Origin: DATEOR01 sp963841425
Lineage (GTDB): Bacteria; Actinomycetota; Thermoleophilia; Gaiellales; Gaiellaceae
Assembly (NCBI GenBank): GCA_963841425.1
Contig: CAWJCL010000002.1
Location: 930,001-994,000, forward strand
DNA length: 64,000 nt
Direction of reading: 5' to 3'
The position numbers and the translations under genes were made by a program. A model generated the notes under the pieces. It was not told the origin of the DNA. It did no database searches and worked only from the letters and a program-made list of their open reading frames with translations. This document shows positions 33,188-41,646 of this stretch, one piece after another (position 1 is the first letter of the stretch; the number at the start of each line of letters is the position of its first letter).

Positions 33188-33893
33188 AGGGCGCGGTTCG
33201 CTCCGAGGCCACGAAGGCCTCGTGCGTGACCGGCATCTTGTCGGCGAAGAGCTGCTCGACGGCGTCGGCGTATCGCCTGATCTCGCGCTGGGCGGTTTCG
33301 GCCGCACGCAGGGAGACGAAGTTCATGAGGGCGCGGGCGTTGACCGTCCAGTAGAACTCGGTGTAGGCCCCGACGGGCATGACCGCCCGGGCGAGCTCGC
33401 GCGCGACTCCGAGCTCGACGAGCCGCTCGTACGCCGAATAGGCGGCGGCGTAGACCGCGGCCAGCTCGTCGCGCGTCGTCTGCGCGATCTCGTCCGTGAC
33501 CGGCTCGAAAGAATAGGCACCCGGCTTCCCGATCTGGGTGCGCACGTCCTCCGGAGCCGGCACGTAGAACTCGTCCGTCGCCTTCGCGTAGCGCATGCTG
33601 AACTCGTTGAAAGACCCGATGCGATGGCGGAACCACTCGCGCGCGACGAAGATCGGCGCCCGGATGTGGAAGCGAAACGCGTTGTGCTCGAAGGGCGTTC
33701 CATGGCGCTCGCGCATGAGGAATCGGATGAGGCCCGCGTCGCCCTCCTCCATGACCTCCTTGCGGCGGGCGAAGCTGACGCGAGCGGCGTTCACGACCGA
33801 GAGGTCGCTCGCCATCGAGTCGTCCAGCCGGACGAAGCCGTGATCGAGGACCTGAATCGTCTCTGCCGCCACGCGCTGCTCCACAGTGCTCAC
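33186..33893 (-). CDS. thyX: Flavin-dependent thymidylate synthase ThyX
   Basis: Makes dTMP from dUMP using FAD and methylene-tetrahydrofolate without oxidising the folate. The signature RHRxxSxNExSxRY is present as RHRIGSFNEFSMRY (89-102). 235 residues, normal size. A divergent metalloprotease gene lies 90 bp away. Confidence 0.97.
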   Translation of the reverse strand: MSTVEQRVAAETIQVLDHGFVRLDDSMASDLSVVNAARVSFARRKEVMEEGDAGLIRFLMRERHGTPFEHNAFRFHIRAPIFVAREWFRHRIGSFNEFSMRYAKATDEFYVPAPEDVRTQIGKPGAYSFEPVTDEIAQTTRDELAAVYAAAYSAYERLVELGVARELARAVMPVGAYTEFYWTVNARALMNFVSLRAAETAQREIRRYADAVEQLFADKMPVTHEAFVASERTAP

Positions 33894-33905
33894 GCCATCC
33901 GAGTC

Positions 33906-33933
33906 TAACGAGGGTGCAGGAGGGCGCCGATAT
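33906..33933 (+). promoter_or_regulatory. Sigma-28/WhiG-type promoter of the secreted metalloprotease
   Basis: TAAC-N16-GCCGATAT, identical in type to the pilD promoter. The start codon is 50 bp farther down, so this one would have a leader. Confidence 0.62.
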
Positions 33934-33983
33934 TGCCGGTAGAGTCCTGCACGCCGTCACGGGGCCCGGCGCTCACGACATCC

Positions 33984-35651
33984 ATGCGCTTCGCGAAGCT
34001 CACACTCGCACTCCTGATGGCCACCTGCGCGTGGTCGGCCGCAGCGCCTGCCTCGGCGGCGCCGCGGCCACTCCCTCCGCTCACCCCGGCCAAGCACGAC
34101 GCCCTCACGCGCGCGCTCGAGCAGGGCCGGCTGAGCAAGTCGCAGTACGCGCTCGAGCGCGCACGGTCGCTCTTCGCGCTGGACCGTGTCCGCGCCGAGT
34201 TCGGCCACGTCGCCCGCGCGAACCCGCACGCCGCCACCTTCGTCCTCCGGGACCTCCTCGCCCGGACGCGCTTCCTCTCGGGCGCCGAGCGCGCCGAGGC
34301 GAAGGCGATTCTCTCCCGTCCCGACGGCGCTCCCACCTTCCTCGGCGAGCCGACCTGGGACTTCGATGCGCTCCCCACGCGCCTCTGCGAGGGCGGCCGC
34401 CCGCTCTGCTTTCACTGGGACGACAACCCGGCGAACCGCGACTCGCCGCCAATGACGGACTCGAGCCCGGCCAACGGGATCCCCGACCAGATCGACGACA
34501 CGATCTCGGTGCTCGACAACGTGTGGGACACGGAGACGGCGGGGCTCGGCTACCGCGAGCCGCTCGACGACAGCGCCACGACGCTGAACGACGGCGGCGG
34601 CCCCGAGCTCGACATCTACATCGCCGACATCGGCAGCATCGGGCTCTTCGGCTACTGCACGAGCGACGACCCGCATGCCTACGACTTCAGTGCCCCGTGG
34701 GCCGTGTCGGCCTACTGCGTGCTCGACGACGATTACCGCCAGTCCCAGTTCGGGGTCGGCCAGACGTCGCTCGAGTACCTGCAGGTGACGGCGGCGCACG
34801 AGTTCTTCCACGCGGTGCAGTTCGCCTACGACTGGTTCGAGGACCTCGCCCTCATGGAGGGCTCGGCCATGTGGATGGAGGGCCAGGTCTACCCGGACGT
34901 CATCGACCGGATCAACTACCTCGGCCGCAGCGCCCTGGCGCGGCCGGCCGTCCCGCTCGACACCGGCGCCGGCGGCTTCGAGTACGGCGCGTGGCTCTTC
35001 TGGCGCTTCCTGACCGAGAAGGTATTCGCGAACGACCCGAGGATCATCCGCGAGATCTGGGACCGCGCCGACGGCGGGCCCTCGGCTGCCTTCGGCGACC
35101 TGTACTCCTTCCAGGCCGTTCGGCGCGCGCTCGCGGCGAACGGGCACGACTTCCGCAGCACCTTCGCGCAGTTCGGGTGGACGAACGACCTGCGCGACTA
35201 CGAGGAAGCGGACCTGGGCTACCCGGTCGCGCCGCTCGCGACGACCTTCAAGTTCGGCCCCTCCCTGCACTCGACGCGCTGGCAGGCCCCGAGACTGGCC
35301 CACCTCTCCACCCGCTTCTATCGCTTCCGCCCGCAGGCGGTCGGCGCGGTGGCGAAGCTGCACATCGGCGTCAAGCTTCCCGGGCCGGCGACGAACCCCG
35401 CGGCGACCGCGGTCGTCTATGCGAAGGGCGGTCCGAAGGAGGTGCACCCGATCGGGCTCGACGGCCGGGGCGACGGCCACGTCACCGTCAGATTCGGGCG
35501 CTCGGAGGTGTGGAAGGTCGACCTCGTCCTCTCGAACGGAAGTCTCCGCTTCGACTGCGCGCCGAAGGACTTCCCGGAGACGGTCTACTCCTGCGGCGGG
35601 TTCCCGAAGGACGACGGCCGGGCGTACCGCTTCCGCGCCCGCCTGGGCTAG
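33984..35651 (+). CDS. Secreted zinc metalloprotease-like protein (MXAN_6640-like)
   Basis: 555 residues with a signal peptide ending ASAA. The core has TAAHEFFHAVQFAYDW (HExxH at 272-276) followed by a Glu-rich helix ALMEGSAMWMEGQV, as in gluzincin-type peptidases of the MXAN_6640-like group. A leading Pro/Ala region with helices precedes it, and a beta domain of about 150 residues forms the C-terminus, perhaps for binding. The secreted form could remodel or consume external protein. The start ATG 33984 is set by the signal peptide. Confidence 0.85.
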   Translation: MRFAKLTLALLMATCAWSAAAPASAAPRPLPPLTPAKHDALTRALEQGRLSKSQYALERARSLFALDRVRAEFGHVARANPHAATFVLRDLLARTRFLSGAERAEAKAILSRPDGAPTFLGEPTWDFDALPTRLCEGGRPLCFHWDDNPANRDSPPMTDSSPANGIPDQIDDTISVLDNVWDTETAGLGYREPLDDSATTLNDGGGPELDIYIADIGSIGLFGYCTSDDPHAYDFSAPWAVSAYCVLDDDYRQSQFGVGQTSLEYLQVTAAHEFFHAVQFAYDWFEDLALMEGSAMWMEGQVYPDVIDRINYLGRSALARPAVPLDTGAGGFEYGAWLFWRFLTEKVFANDPRIIREIWDRADGGPSAAFGDLYSFQAVRRALAANGHDFRSTFAQFGWTNDLRDYEEADLGYPVAPLATTFKFGPSLHSTRWQAPRLAHLSTRFYRFRPQAVGAVAKLHIGVKLPGPATNPAATAVVYAKGGPKEVHPIGLDGRGDGHVTVRFGRSEVWKVDLVLSNGSLRFDCAPKDFPETVYSCGGFPKDDGRAYRFRARLG

Positions 35652-35887
35652 CTCGCCGGGCCCTGATCCTCGCGGGCGAGCGCGAGCAGGCTCTCGTGCT
35701 CCTCGCGGCAGGCGGGGCAGCCGTCCAGGTGCGCCGCGAGGCCGGGGACGGCCGCGTCGGCGTCCTCCCCGGCGACCTCGAGGTCGACGTAGCGGTCGAG
35801 CTCCTCGAAGCAGGCATCGCAGCCGATCTCCGGGCCGGCGGGCCCGAGCAGGCGGCCGAGCAGCTCGTTCGTGTTCGCGTCTTCCAT
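35648..35887 (-). CDS. Small zinc-finger anti-sigma-like protein
   Basis: 79 residues with the pattern of a putative zinc-finger anti-sigma (ZAS) domain: IGCDACFEELDRYVDLEVA then HLDGCPACREEHESLLAL, giving C-x2-C and H-x3-C-x2-C. There is no membrane segment, so it would be a soluble anti-sigma. It follows the sigma gene directly (stop/start adjacent at 35887), in the arrangement typical of such pairs. Confidence 0.85.
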   Translation of the reverse strand: MEDANTNELLGRLLGPAGPEIGCDACFEELDRYVDLEVAGEDADAAVPGLAAHLDGCPACREEHESLLALAREDQGPAS

Positions 35888-36534
35888 CAGTTCGTTTCCT
35901 CCAGGTGCGCGCGCAGCTTCGCGCGCGCGTCGTGCAACGTCTTGTAGAGCGCGCCCCTCGTCGTCGACAGGCGCTCGGCGAGGACATCGATCGGGACGCC
36001 GTTCACGGCGAGCGCGACGAGCACGCGCCGCTGGTGCGGCGTGAGGACGTCGTCCAGCGCCGCGGCGATCTTCCCGAGACGCTCGCGGACCTCGACGTCC
36101 TCCTCCAGCCCGGGCGTGTCGGCGTGGAAAGAGCCGAGCGCCTCCGGCTCGAACGGCAGCTCGCGGTCCCGCCAGGTTTGCCTCCGCACCTTCACCGCGG
36201 CCTCGTAGAGCGCGAACTTGTAGGCCCACGTCGTGAGCTTGCTCAGGCCGCGGAAGTCGTCGAGCCGCCGGAGGACCGCGAGGAGCGCGTCGGCGGCGGC
36301 TTCCGTCGCAATCGCATCCGCCTCCGCTCCGGTCAGGTCCCTGCGCCGACGGGCGACCTCGAATCGCGCGGCCCGCAGGAGGAGCGCGTGCAGGCGAGCG
36401 CACGCATCGTCGTACGCCCGCCCGCTGCTTCTCAAGCCCCGCAGCAGTTCCTGGGACTCGGGATCGAGCGTGGTGCCGGGGGCGACGGACGTGGTCCGCA
36501 TGACCTCCTCAACGGTAGTCGTCGCGGGGGTCAC
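35887..36534 (-). CDS. Sigma-70-family (ECF-like) sigma factor
   Basis: 215 residues with ECF region 2 (YDDACARLHALLLRAARFEV, then DDFRGLSKLTTWAYKFALYE) and region 4 (LTPHQRRVLVALAVNGVPID, VLAERLSTTRGALYKTLHDA). The start is ambiguous: GTG 36534 overlaps the upstream stop as GTGA and has a weak purine stretch; ATG 36501 has GAGGAGG only 2 bases away. The cognate anti-sigma follows. Confidence 0.88.
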   Translation of the reverse strand: MTPATTTVEEVMRTTSVAPGTTLDPESQELLRGLRSSGRAYDDACARLHALLLRAARFEVARRRRDLTGAEADAIATEAAADALLAVLRRLDDFRGLSKLTTWAYKFALYEAAVKVRRQTWRDRELPFEPEALGSFHADTPGLEEDVEVRERLGKIAAALDDVLTPHQRRVLVALAVNGVPIDVLAERLSTTRGALYKTLHDARAKLRAHLEETN

Positions 36535-36758
36535 GCGGCATCCCTCGGCTCGATGGGTGCCAGAGGGGCCAGGATGCGGACGGCGAGCTCCGGAGCGCAT
36601 CCTTGCTCGACGAGCTGGATCAGCCGGTGCAGGTCGTACCCCGGGTCGCGCGCGAGGCGCGCCGCGAGCGGCAGCGTGAAGCCCGAAAGGACGAGCTGCT
36701 CACGCCGCCAGCGGTTCACGTCCGCGCCGGCCGGCTCCAGGCTCGAGAGCGTTCGCAC
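36531..36758 (-). CDS. Small conserved-looking actinobacterial protein, unknown
   Basis: 75 residues, helical. The stretch NRWRREQLVLSGFTLPLAAR, then LIQLVEQGCAPELAVRILAPL, is a recognisable small-protein pattern that often lies in actinobacterial genomes without a known role. It is translationally coupled to the following sigma gene. Confidence 0.75.
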   Translation of the reverse strand: MRTLSSLEPAGADVNRWRREQLVLSGFTLPLAARLARDPGYDLHRLIQLVEQGCAPELAVRILAPLAPIEPRDAA

Positions 36759-36767
36759 GTCGGGTCC

Positions 36768-37226
36768 TCAGGCGGCTCGGTGGGCGGGTTCCGCCGACGT
36801 GGCCCGCTTGCGCGCCGGGACCGTCCGGTACGCCAGAGCCAGGCGCCCGAGGGCGAGCGCGGCGAGGAAAAGGCCGAAGTCGCGAAGCGCGATGTCGTAG
36901 TACTCCGGCGGGTTGTTCGTCAGCAGGTTCACGACGATGCCGCCGAGCCACGCTGCCACGACGAAGCCTCCGATCCACGGCGCCGCCAGGACGAGCAGCC
37001 CCGCCGCGATCTCCACGACTCCGACGAAGTACATGAAGTCCTGCGCGCTCCCGGGGACGATGTCGTCGATCCAGGGCGCGAGGTACTGCGTCCAGTCCAC
37101 CGTCCAGTTGAAGAACTTGTCGAGCCCGAACAGGATCGGCGCGACCACGAAGCCGATGCGAAGCAACATGAACACCTGGTAGCCAGGGTCATTGCGGCGA
37201 GTGTCGTTTGCGGGTGTGAGGGTCAA
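36768..37226 (-). CDS. DoxX-family membrane protein
   Basis: 152 residues with four membrane helices (about 20-38, 65-85, 88-105, 115-135). Features are LLRIGFVVAPILFGLDKFFN and FVGVVEIAAGLLVLAAPWIG. DoxX proteins are quinone or thiosulfate-linked membrane proteins of poorly known function. It is the first gene of the operon with a small protein, a sigma and its anti-sigma, so the module may respond to redox or envelope state; this is inference. Confidence 0.82.
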   Translation of the reverse strand: MTLTPANDTRRNDPGYQVFMLLRIGFVVAPILFGLDKFFNWTVDWTQYLAPWIDDIVPGSAQDFMYFVGVVEIAAGLLVLAAPWIGGFVVAAWLGGIVVNLLTNNPPEYYDIALRDFGLFLAALALGRLALAYRTVPARKRATSAEPAHRAA

Positions 37227-37364
37227 TTCGCCACCTCCTTCGACCTCTTGGTGGCGGCCCCATTTCGTTTCTTACCTCGCACGTATCTCCGACGGTCCCG
37301 GTACAAAGGTTTGGACGCCCGTTCCGCGAACTGAGGAGGAAGCACTGCGGACCGGGGAAAACGG

Positions 37365-38141
37365 ATGGATGCAAGCGCCCTGAGAGACACCATTCCGGAG
37401 AACGCGCGCGCTGCCCTCGAGCCGACGGCTCGAGGCGCGAAGCTGCGCCGCCGCGCGGTCGCGGTCGGCGGTTTCGGCCTCCTCGTACTCGGCTTCCTCG
37501 TCGCGATCGGGCTCGGAAAGCTGATCGCGCTCGTCGTCCTCGTCGTCCTGGGCGGAGGCGTCGCCTTCGTCGTCGGGCGAACGCTGCGCCGCAGGGGAGG
37601 CACTATTCGCCACGCTGCCGACGCCGTCCAGTCGGCCGCGGGCACCGTCCAGTCGGCCGCGGGCACCGCCGCCCGCCGGCCGGTCGACGGCCTCCGCACG
37701 CGCAGAACCGAGAATCGAAAGCGGTCCCGGGAGCGCGACCGAGGCAAGGAGGCCGGCCGTCTCAACGCACGCGGCGTCGAGCTGCGGCGGCAGGGCGACG
37801 CGGCGGGAGCCGTCGCGGCCCACCGCGCCGCGCTCGAGATCGCGCACGCGGCCGGAGATTCGAGCACGGAGGCGATGACCCTGAACAACCTCGGGCTCGC
37901 CTTGGCCCACATCGGAGACGAGCGTGCGGCGATCGACCACTTCGACGCCTCCGTCGCCCTTCTCCGCGAGATCGACGACGCACATCACGAGGGCCAGGTC
38001 CTCGCGAACCTCGGCTTCCTTCACGGCCGAAGCGGCCGCGACGAGCAGGCGGTCTACTGCCTCGAGGCCGCGCTCGACCGGCTCGAGCCCGACTCACGAG
38101 CCTTCCGCCACGTGCAAGAACAGCTGCGCCGCGCGAGCTGA
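37365..38141 (+). CDS. Membrane protein with TPR domain
   Basis: 258 residues: two membrane helices near 37-56 and 58-74, a linker with an exact duplication (VQSAAGT twice), a strongly basic stretch (residues about 108-130), and a C-terminal TPR region (about 130-250) of three repeats (ARGVELRRQGDAAGAVAAHR, TLNNLGLALAHIGDERAAID, VLANLGFLHGRSGRDEQAVY). It probably binds a protein partner at the inner face of the membrane. Transcribed alone. Confidence 0.82.
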   Translation: MDASALRDTIPENARAALEPTARGAKLRRRAVAVGGFGLLVLGFLVAIGLGKLIALVVLVVLGGGVAFVVGRTLRRRGGTIRHAADAVQSAAGTVQSAAGTAARRPVDGLRTRRTENRKRSRERDRGKEAGRLNARGVELRRQGDAAGAVAAHRAALEIAHAAGDSSTEAMTLNNLGLALAHIGDERAAIDHFDASVALLREIDDAHHEGQVLANLGFLHGRSGRDEQAVYCLEAALDRLEPDSRAFRHVQEQLRRAS

Positions 38142-38166
38142 GCGGCGCGCGGAACTGCGAGAGAAG

Positions 38167-38239
38167 AGCCGACGCCCGGACTCGAACCGGGGACCCCTTC
38201 ATTACGAGTGAAGTGCTCTACCAGCTGAGCTACGTCGGC
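38167..38239 (-). tRNA. tRNA-Thr (CGT)
   Basis: Minus-strand sequence folds as a 73-base tRNA: acceptor GCCGACG/CGTCGGC, D arm with GTAGCTCAGCTGGTAGAGC, anticodon stem CTTCA/TGAAG with loop CTCGTAA (anticodon CGT) and T arm CCCGGTTCGAGTCCGGG. No encoded CCA. Confidence 0.95.
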
Positions 38240-38263
38240 GGGGCGCCCCCGTGGGGGCGCCCC
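38240..38263 (-). terminator. Very GC-rich hairpin between htrA-like gene and tRNA-Thr
   Basis: GGGGCGCCCCC and its complement pair for 11 bp. It ends 29 bp after the protease gene and directly precedes the tRNA on the same strand. It lacks a T-tract. Confidence 0.55.
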
Positions 38264-38292
38264 TAGTGTAGCGGCGGCTTCCGGCCGGGAAC

Positions 38293-39411
38293 CTAGGACG
38301 GACGCGTACCGAGCGTCACCTGGACCGTGTGCTCGGAGCCGCCGCGCGAGTACGTGATCGAGGCGCTTTCGCCGGGTTTCATGGCGCCGATCACGCTCTG
38401 GAGCTCCTCCGACGTGGAGACGGGCTTCCCGTCGACCGCGGTGATGACGTCGCCGCCGGTCGGGAACTCCTGCCCGCCCACAGCGGTGGTGGCGTCGGCA
38501 GCCTTGAGGCCGGCGTCCGCGGCCGGGCCGCCGGAGGTCACCTGCGTCACCTCCACGCCGGCCGGCAGGCCGAGCTGGGAGGACAGGGCGTCGGTGATCG
38601 TGGCGATGCCGACGCCGAGGTAGGCGTGCTCGACCTTGCCGGTGGCGAGGAGCTGCGAGACGACCGACTCGACCGTGTTGGACGGAACGGCGAAGCCGAT
38701 GCCGTCGTTTCCGCCCGAGTCGCTCTCGATCTGCGAGTTGATGCCGATCACCTGCGCCTCGAGGTCGAGGAGCGGGCCGCCCGAGTTGCCGTGGTTGATC
38801 GCGGCGTCGGTCTGGATCGCATCGTTGATGGAGAAGTTGTTCGGCGAGGTGATCGTCCTGTGCAGCGCGCTCACGATTCCGCTCGTGACCGTCTCGTTGA
38901 GGCCGAGTGGGCTGCCGATGGCGACGACCTCGTCACCGACCTGGACGGCGCCCGAATCGCCGAGCTCGAGCGGCGTGAGCTCGGAGCTGGGGGCATCGAC
39001 CTTGATCACGCCGATGTCGGTGGACGCATCGGTGCCGACGAGCTCCGCGTCGTAGGTCGAGCCGTCCGCGAACTCGACCGAGATCGAGCTTGCCCCGTCG
39101 ACGACATGGTCGTTCGTGACGATATGGCCTTCGGTGTCGATCACGAATCCAGAGCCAAGAGCCTGCCCCTCCGGCGTGGTCACCTTGATCGTGACAACGC
39201 CTTCGTGGACACGGTCGTAGAGGGCGCTCACGCTCAGGGCTGACGTGTTGGCGGCGGGCTGCGAGTCGGTCACAGTCACCTGGCGCACAACTGTCTTCGT
39301 CGCCGTCTGGCCGGCGACGGTGTAGGCAGCCGCGCCGCCGCCCGCTCCGAGCACGACGGCTGCGGCGCCGGCGGCGGCGATCTTGAGGCTGCGGGAGGGG
39401 AGACGCTTCAT
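38293..39411 (-). CDS. HtrA/DegP-type trypsin-like serine protease with PDZ domain
   Basis: 372 residues: an N-terminal membrane anchor (about 10-32), a trypsin-like domain with the triad His102 (TNDHVV), Asp132 (STDIGVIK) and Ser210 (GNSGGPLLD), and one PDZ domain (about 290-370, GVEVTQVTSGGPAADAGLKA, DVITAVDGKPVST). It is an envelope protein-quality protease. It is divergent from an OmpR-type regulator, and the shared 130-bp region contains four CCTAAGA-type boxes at 11-bp spacing, so it is probably a target of that regulator. Confidence 0.94.
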   Translation of the reverse strand: MKRLPSRSLKIAAAGAAAVVLGAGGGAAAYTVAGQTATKTVVRQVTVTDSQPAANTSALSVSALYDRVHEGVVTIKVTTPEGQALGSGFVIDTEGHIVTNDHVVDGASSISVEFADGSTYDAELVGTDASTDIGVIKVDAPSSELTPLELGDSGAVQVGDEVVAIGSPLGLNETVTSGIVSALHRTITSPNNFSINDAIQTDAAINHGNSGGPLLDLEAQVIGINSQIESDSGGNDGIGFAVPSNTVESVVSQLLATGKVEHAYLGVGIATITDALSSQLGLPAGVEVTQVTSGGPAADAGLKAADATTAVGGQEFPTGGDVITAVDGKPVSTSEELQSVIGAMKPGESASITYSRGGSEHTVQVTLGTRPS

Positions 39412-39455
39412 TTCAGTCCTTTCGGTATTCGTTGCCCTGCATGCGACCAGCGCTG

Positions 39456-39521
39456 CCTAAGACCAGCCTGAAACGAACCTAAGAAGTGCCTAAGAGTTGG
39501 GCTTCTTAGGTGGCTCTCAGA
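39456..39521. promoter_or_regulatory. Operator array: CCTAAGA boxes at 11-bp period in the htrA/regulator divergent region
   Basis: CCTAAGA at 39456, CCTGAAA at 39467, CCTAAGA at 39478 and 39489, i.e. starts exactly 11 bp apart, then inverted TCTTAGG at 39504. Direct repeats with one-helical-turn spacing are the pattern of OmpR/PhoB-type regulators. This probably controls both htrA and the regulator itself. Confidence 0.75.
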
Positions 39522-39542
39522 GTCAATGCGCACAATGGAGCA

Positions 39543-40217
39543 GTGAAGATCCTCGTGGTGGACGACGAACGAGCGGTGCGCGAGTCGCTCCGCCGCGCCC
39601 TCGAGCTCGAGGGCTACGAGATCGAGCTTGCCGACGACGGGCTCGCGGCGCTCGCCGCGCTCGAAGAGGGGGGCGAGCCTGACGCGATGATCCTCGACGT
39701 CCTCATGCCCGGGCTCGACGGGCTCGAGGTCGCGCGGCGGGTGCGGCGCGAAGGGAGCCGGCTCCCGATTCTCATGCTCACCGCGCGGGTGGAGGTGGAC
39801 GATCGCGTGGCCGGCCTCGACGCGGGCGCGGACGACTACGTCACCAAGCCGTTCGCGCTCGACGAGCTCCTCGCGCGCGTGCGCGCGCTCCTCCGGCGAG
39901 CTCACGAGGGCGGGACCGACAAGCTCTCCTTCGGCGACCTCGAGCTCGATCCCGGAACGCGCGAGGTGGAGCGAGAAGGCGACCCGATCGAGCTCACGCG
40001 CACCGAGTTTTCCCTCCTCGAGCTCTTCATGCGGAATCCGCGCCAGGTGCTCACGCGGTCCGTCATCTTCGAGCGGGTCTGGGGCTACGACTTCGGGTTC
40101 GGGTCGAACTCGCTCGACGTCTACATCGGGTACCTGCGTCGCAAGACGGAGGCGGGCGGCAAGCCGCGGCTGATCCAGACGGTCCGCGGCGTCGGGTACG
40201 CCCTGCGCGAGCCGTGA
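39543..40217 (+). CDS. OmpR/PhoB-family response regulator (MprA-like)
   Basis: 224 residues: receiver domain with acidic pair DD, phospho-Asp in AMILDVLMPGLDG, Thr of MLTARV and Lys of VTKPF, then a winged-helix DNA-binding domain (LTRTEFSLLELFMRNPRQVL, VYIGYLRRKTE). GTG start. The upstream box array suggests autoregulation. It overlaps the kinase gene by 4 bp. Confidence 0.95.
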   Translation: MKILVVDDERAVRESLRRALELEGYEIELADDGLAALAALEEGGEPDAMILDVLMPGLDGLEVARRVRREGSRLPILMLTARVEVDDRVAGLDAGADDYVTKPFALDELLARVRALLRRAHEGGTDKLSFGDLELDPGTREVEREGDPIELTRTEFSLLELFMRNPRQVLTRSVIFERVWGYDFGFGSNSLDVYIGYLRRKTEAGGKPRLIQTVRGVGYALREP

Positions 40218-41560
40218 GCTTCCGCGCCCGCCTCGCCATCGCGGCCGCTGCGGCGGTCGCACTCGCGGTCGTCCTCGCGTCGGTCACGGTCTACGTCGTC
40301 GTGCGAAGCGAGCTCCGCGGCACGCTCGACTCGGCGCTTCGCGACCGAGCGGCCGAGGTCCAGCACGAGCCTCTGCGGGCCTTCCAGGCGGGCGACGACG
40401 CCTTCCTCGAGCCCGGGCCGCAGCTCGGTGGCGCTCCGGGTTACTTCCAGGTGGTCAGCGCCGACGGCGCCACGATTCGCCTTCCCAACGAGACGGTCGA
40501 GCTCCCCGTCACCGACGCGGTTCGCGAGGTGGCGAACGGCCAACGAGGCGGGTACCTGTCGGACGCCGACGTCGCCGGACTGCATGTGCGCGTGATCACG
40601 GTGCCCTACGGGTCGCGGGGCTTGGCGATCCAGATCGCGCGCCCGCTCACCGAGGTCGACCACTCGCTCTCCCGGATCCGCACGTACCTCTTGATCATCG
40701 CCTCCATCGGGATCGCGCTGGCCGCGGCCCTCGGCCTCGCGGTTGCGCGGACCGCGCTCGCCCCGGTCCGGCGACTGACCGGCGCGACGGAGAACGTGGC
40801 GAAGACCGGTGATCTCTCCGAGCGAATCGACGCGAGCGGGACGGACGAGCTGAGCCGGCTCGCCGCGAGCTTCAACACGATGCTGGCCGCGCTCGAGACC
40901 TCGACCCGGGCCCAGCAGCAGCTCGTCGGCGACGCCTCCCACGAGCTCCGAACGCCGCTGACGAGCCTGCGCACGAACGTCGAGGTGCTCGCCGGCGGAC
41001 GCGAGCTTCCCGCGGAGGAGCGCGAGCGCCTGCTTCGGGACGTCGTCGAGCAGTTCGACGAGATGACGACGCTTGTCGCGGAGCTGAGCGAGCTCGCGCG
41101 CGGTGAGCTCGAGCCCGGGGAAGCCGAGGACGTGCGCCTCGACCTCCTCGCCGCGGACGCGGTCGAGCGCACGCGGCGCAACCGGCCCAACGTTCAGATC
41201 CGTGCGGATCTCGAAGAGTCGGTCGTCCACGGTGTCCCGGCCAGCATCGAACGAGCGGTGGCCAACCTCATCGACAACGCCGCCAAGTGGAGCCCGCCCG
41301 ACGGAGAGGTGGAGGTGACCGTGAGAGACGGCGAGGTGGCCGTACGCGACCACGGGCCGGGGATCGACGAGGCCGATCTCCCGTACATCTTCGACCGCTT
41401 CTACCGCGCGAGCTCTGCGCGTGGGATGCCCGGCTCCGGGCTCGGCCTCGCAATCGTGAGGCAGGTGGCGGAGTCGCACGGCGGCGAAGTGCGGGCCGAG
41501 CCGGCCGAGGACGGCGGTACGCGCATGGTCATGCGCCTGAACGGCCGCCCGCTTTCTTAG
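40214..41560 (+). CDS. Sensor histidine kinase (MprB-like)
   Basis: 448 residues: membrane helix (about 7-28), extracytoplasmic region (about 30-150), second helix (about 157-180), HAMP (RTALAPVRRLTGATENVAKT), HisKA with H-box GDASHELRTPLTSL, and HATPase with N-box NLIDNAAKWS, DHGPGI and GSGLGLAIV. GTG start overlaps the regulator stop (GTGA). With htrA upstream and a secreted protein downstream, the layout matches envelope-stress systems of the MprAB/CpxRA type. Confidence 0.95.
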   Translation: MSFRARLAIAAAAAVALAVVLASVTVYVVVRSELRGTLDSALRDRAAEVQHEPLRAFQAGDDAFLEPGPQLGGAPGYFQVVSADGATIRLPNETVELPVTDAVREVANGQRGGYLSDADVAGLHVRVITVPYGSRGLAIQIARPLTEVDHSLSRIRTYLLIIASIGIALAAALGLAVARTALAPVRRLTGATENVAKTGDLSERIDASGTDELSRLAASFNTMLAALETSTRAQQQLVGDASHELRTPLTSLRTNVEVLAGGRELPAEERERLLRDVVEQFDEMTTLVAELSELARGELEPGEAEDVRLDLLAADAVERTRRNRPNVQIRADLEESVVHGVPASIERAVANLIDNAAKWSPPDGEVEVTVRDGEVAVRDHGPGIDEADLPYIFDRFYRASSARGMPGSGLGLAIVRQVAESHGGEVRAEPAEDGGTRMVMRLNGRPLS

Positions 41561-41583
41561 GCACTTCTTAGAGACCTCTTAGG
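41555..41583. promoter_or_regulatory. Operator array: three TCTTAGG boxes before the secreted helical gene
   Basis: TCTTAGG at 41555, TCTTAGA at 41566 and TCTTAGG at 41577, starts 11 bp apart, the same box as in 39456-39510 on the other strand. The first box overlaps the kinase stop. It likely drives the downstream gene at 41647. Confidence 0.75.
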
Positions 41584-41646
41584 GGTCTTTCACGGGGCGC
41601 TGCTTCGATGGGTCGCGAACCGGTCGGCGATCGAAGGAGGCGCCAG

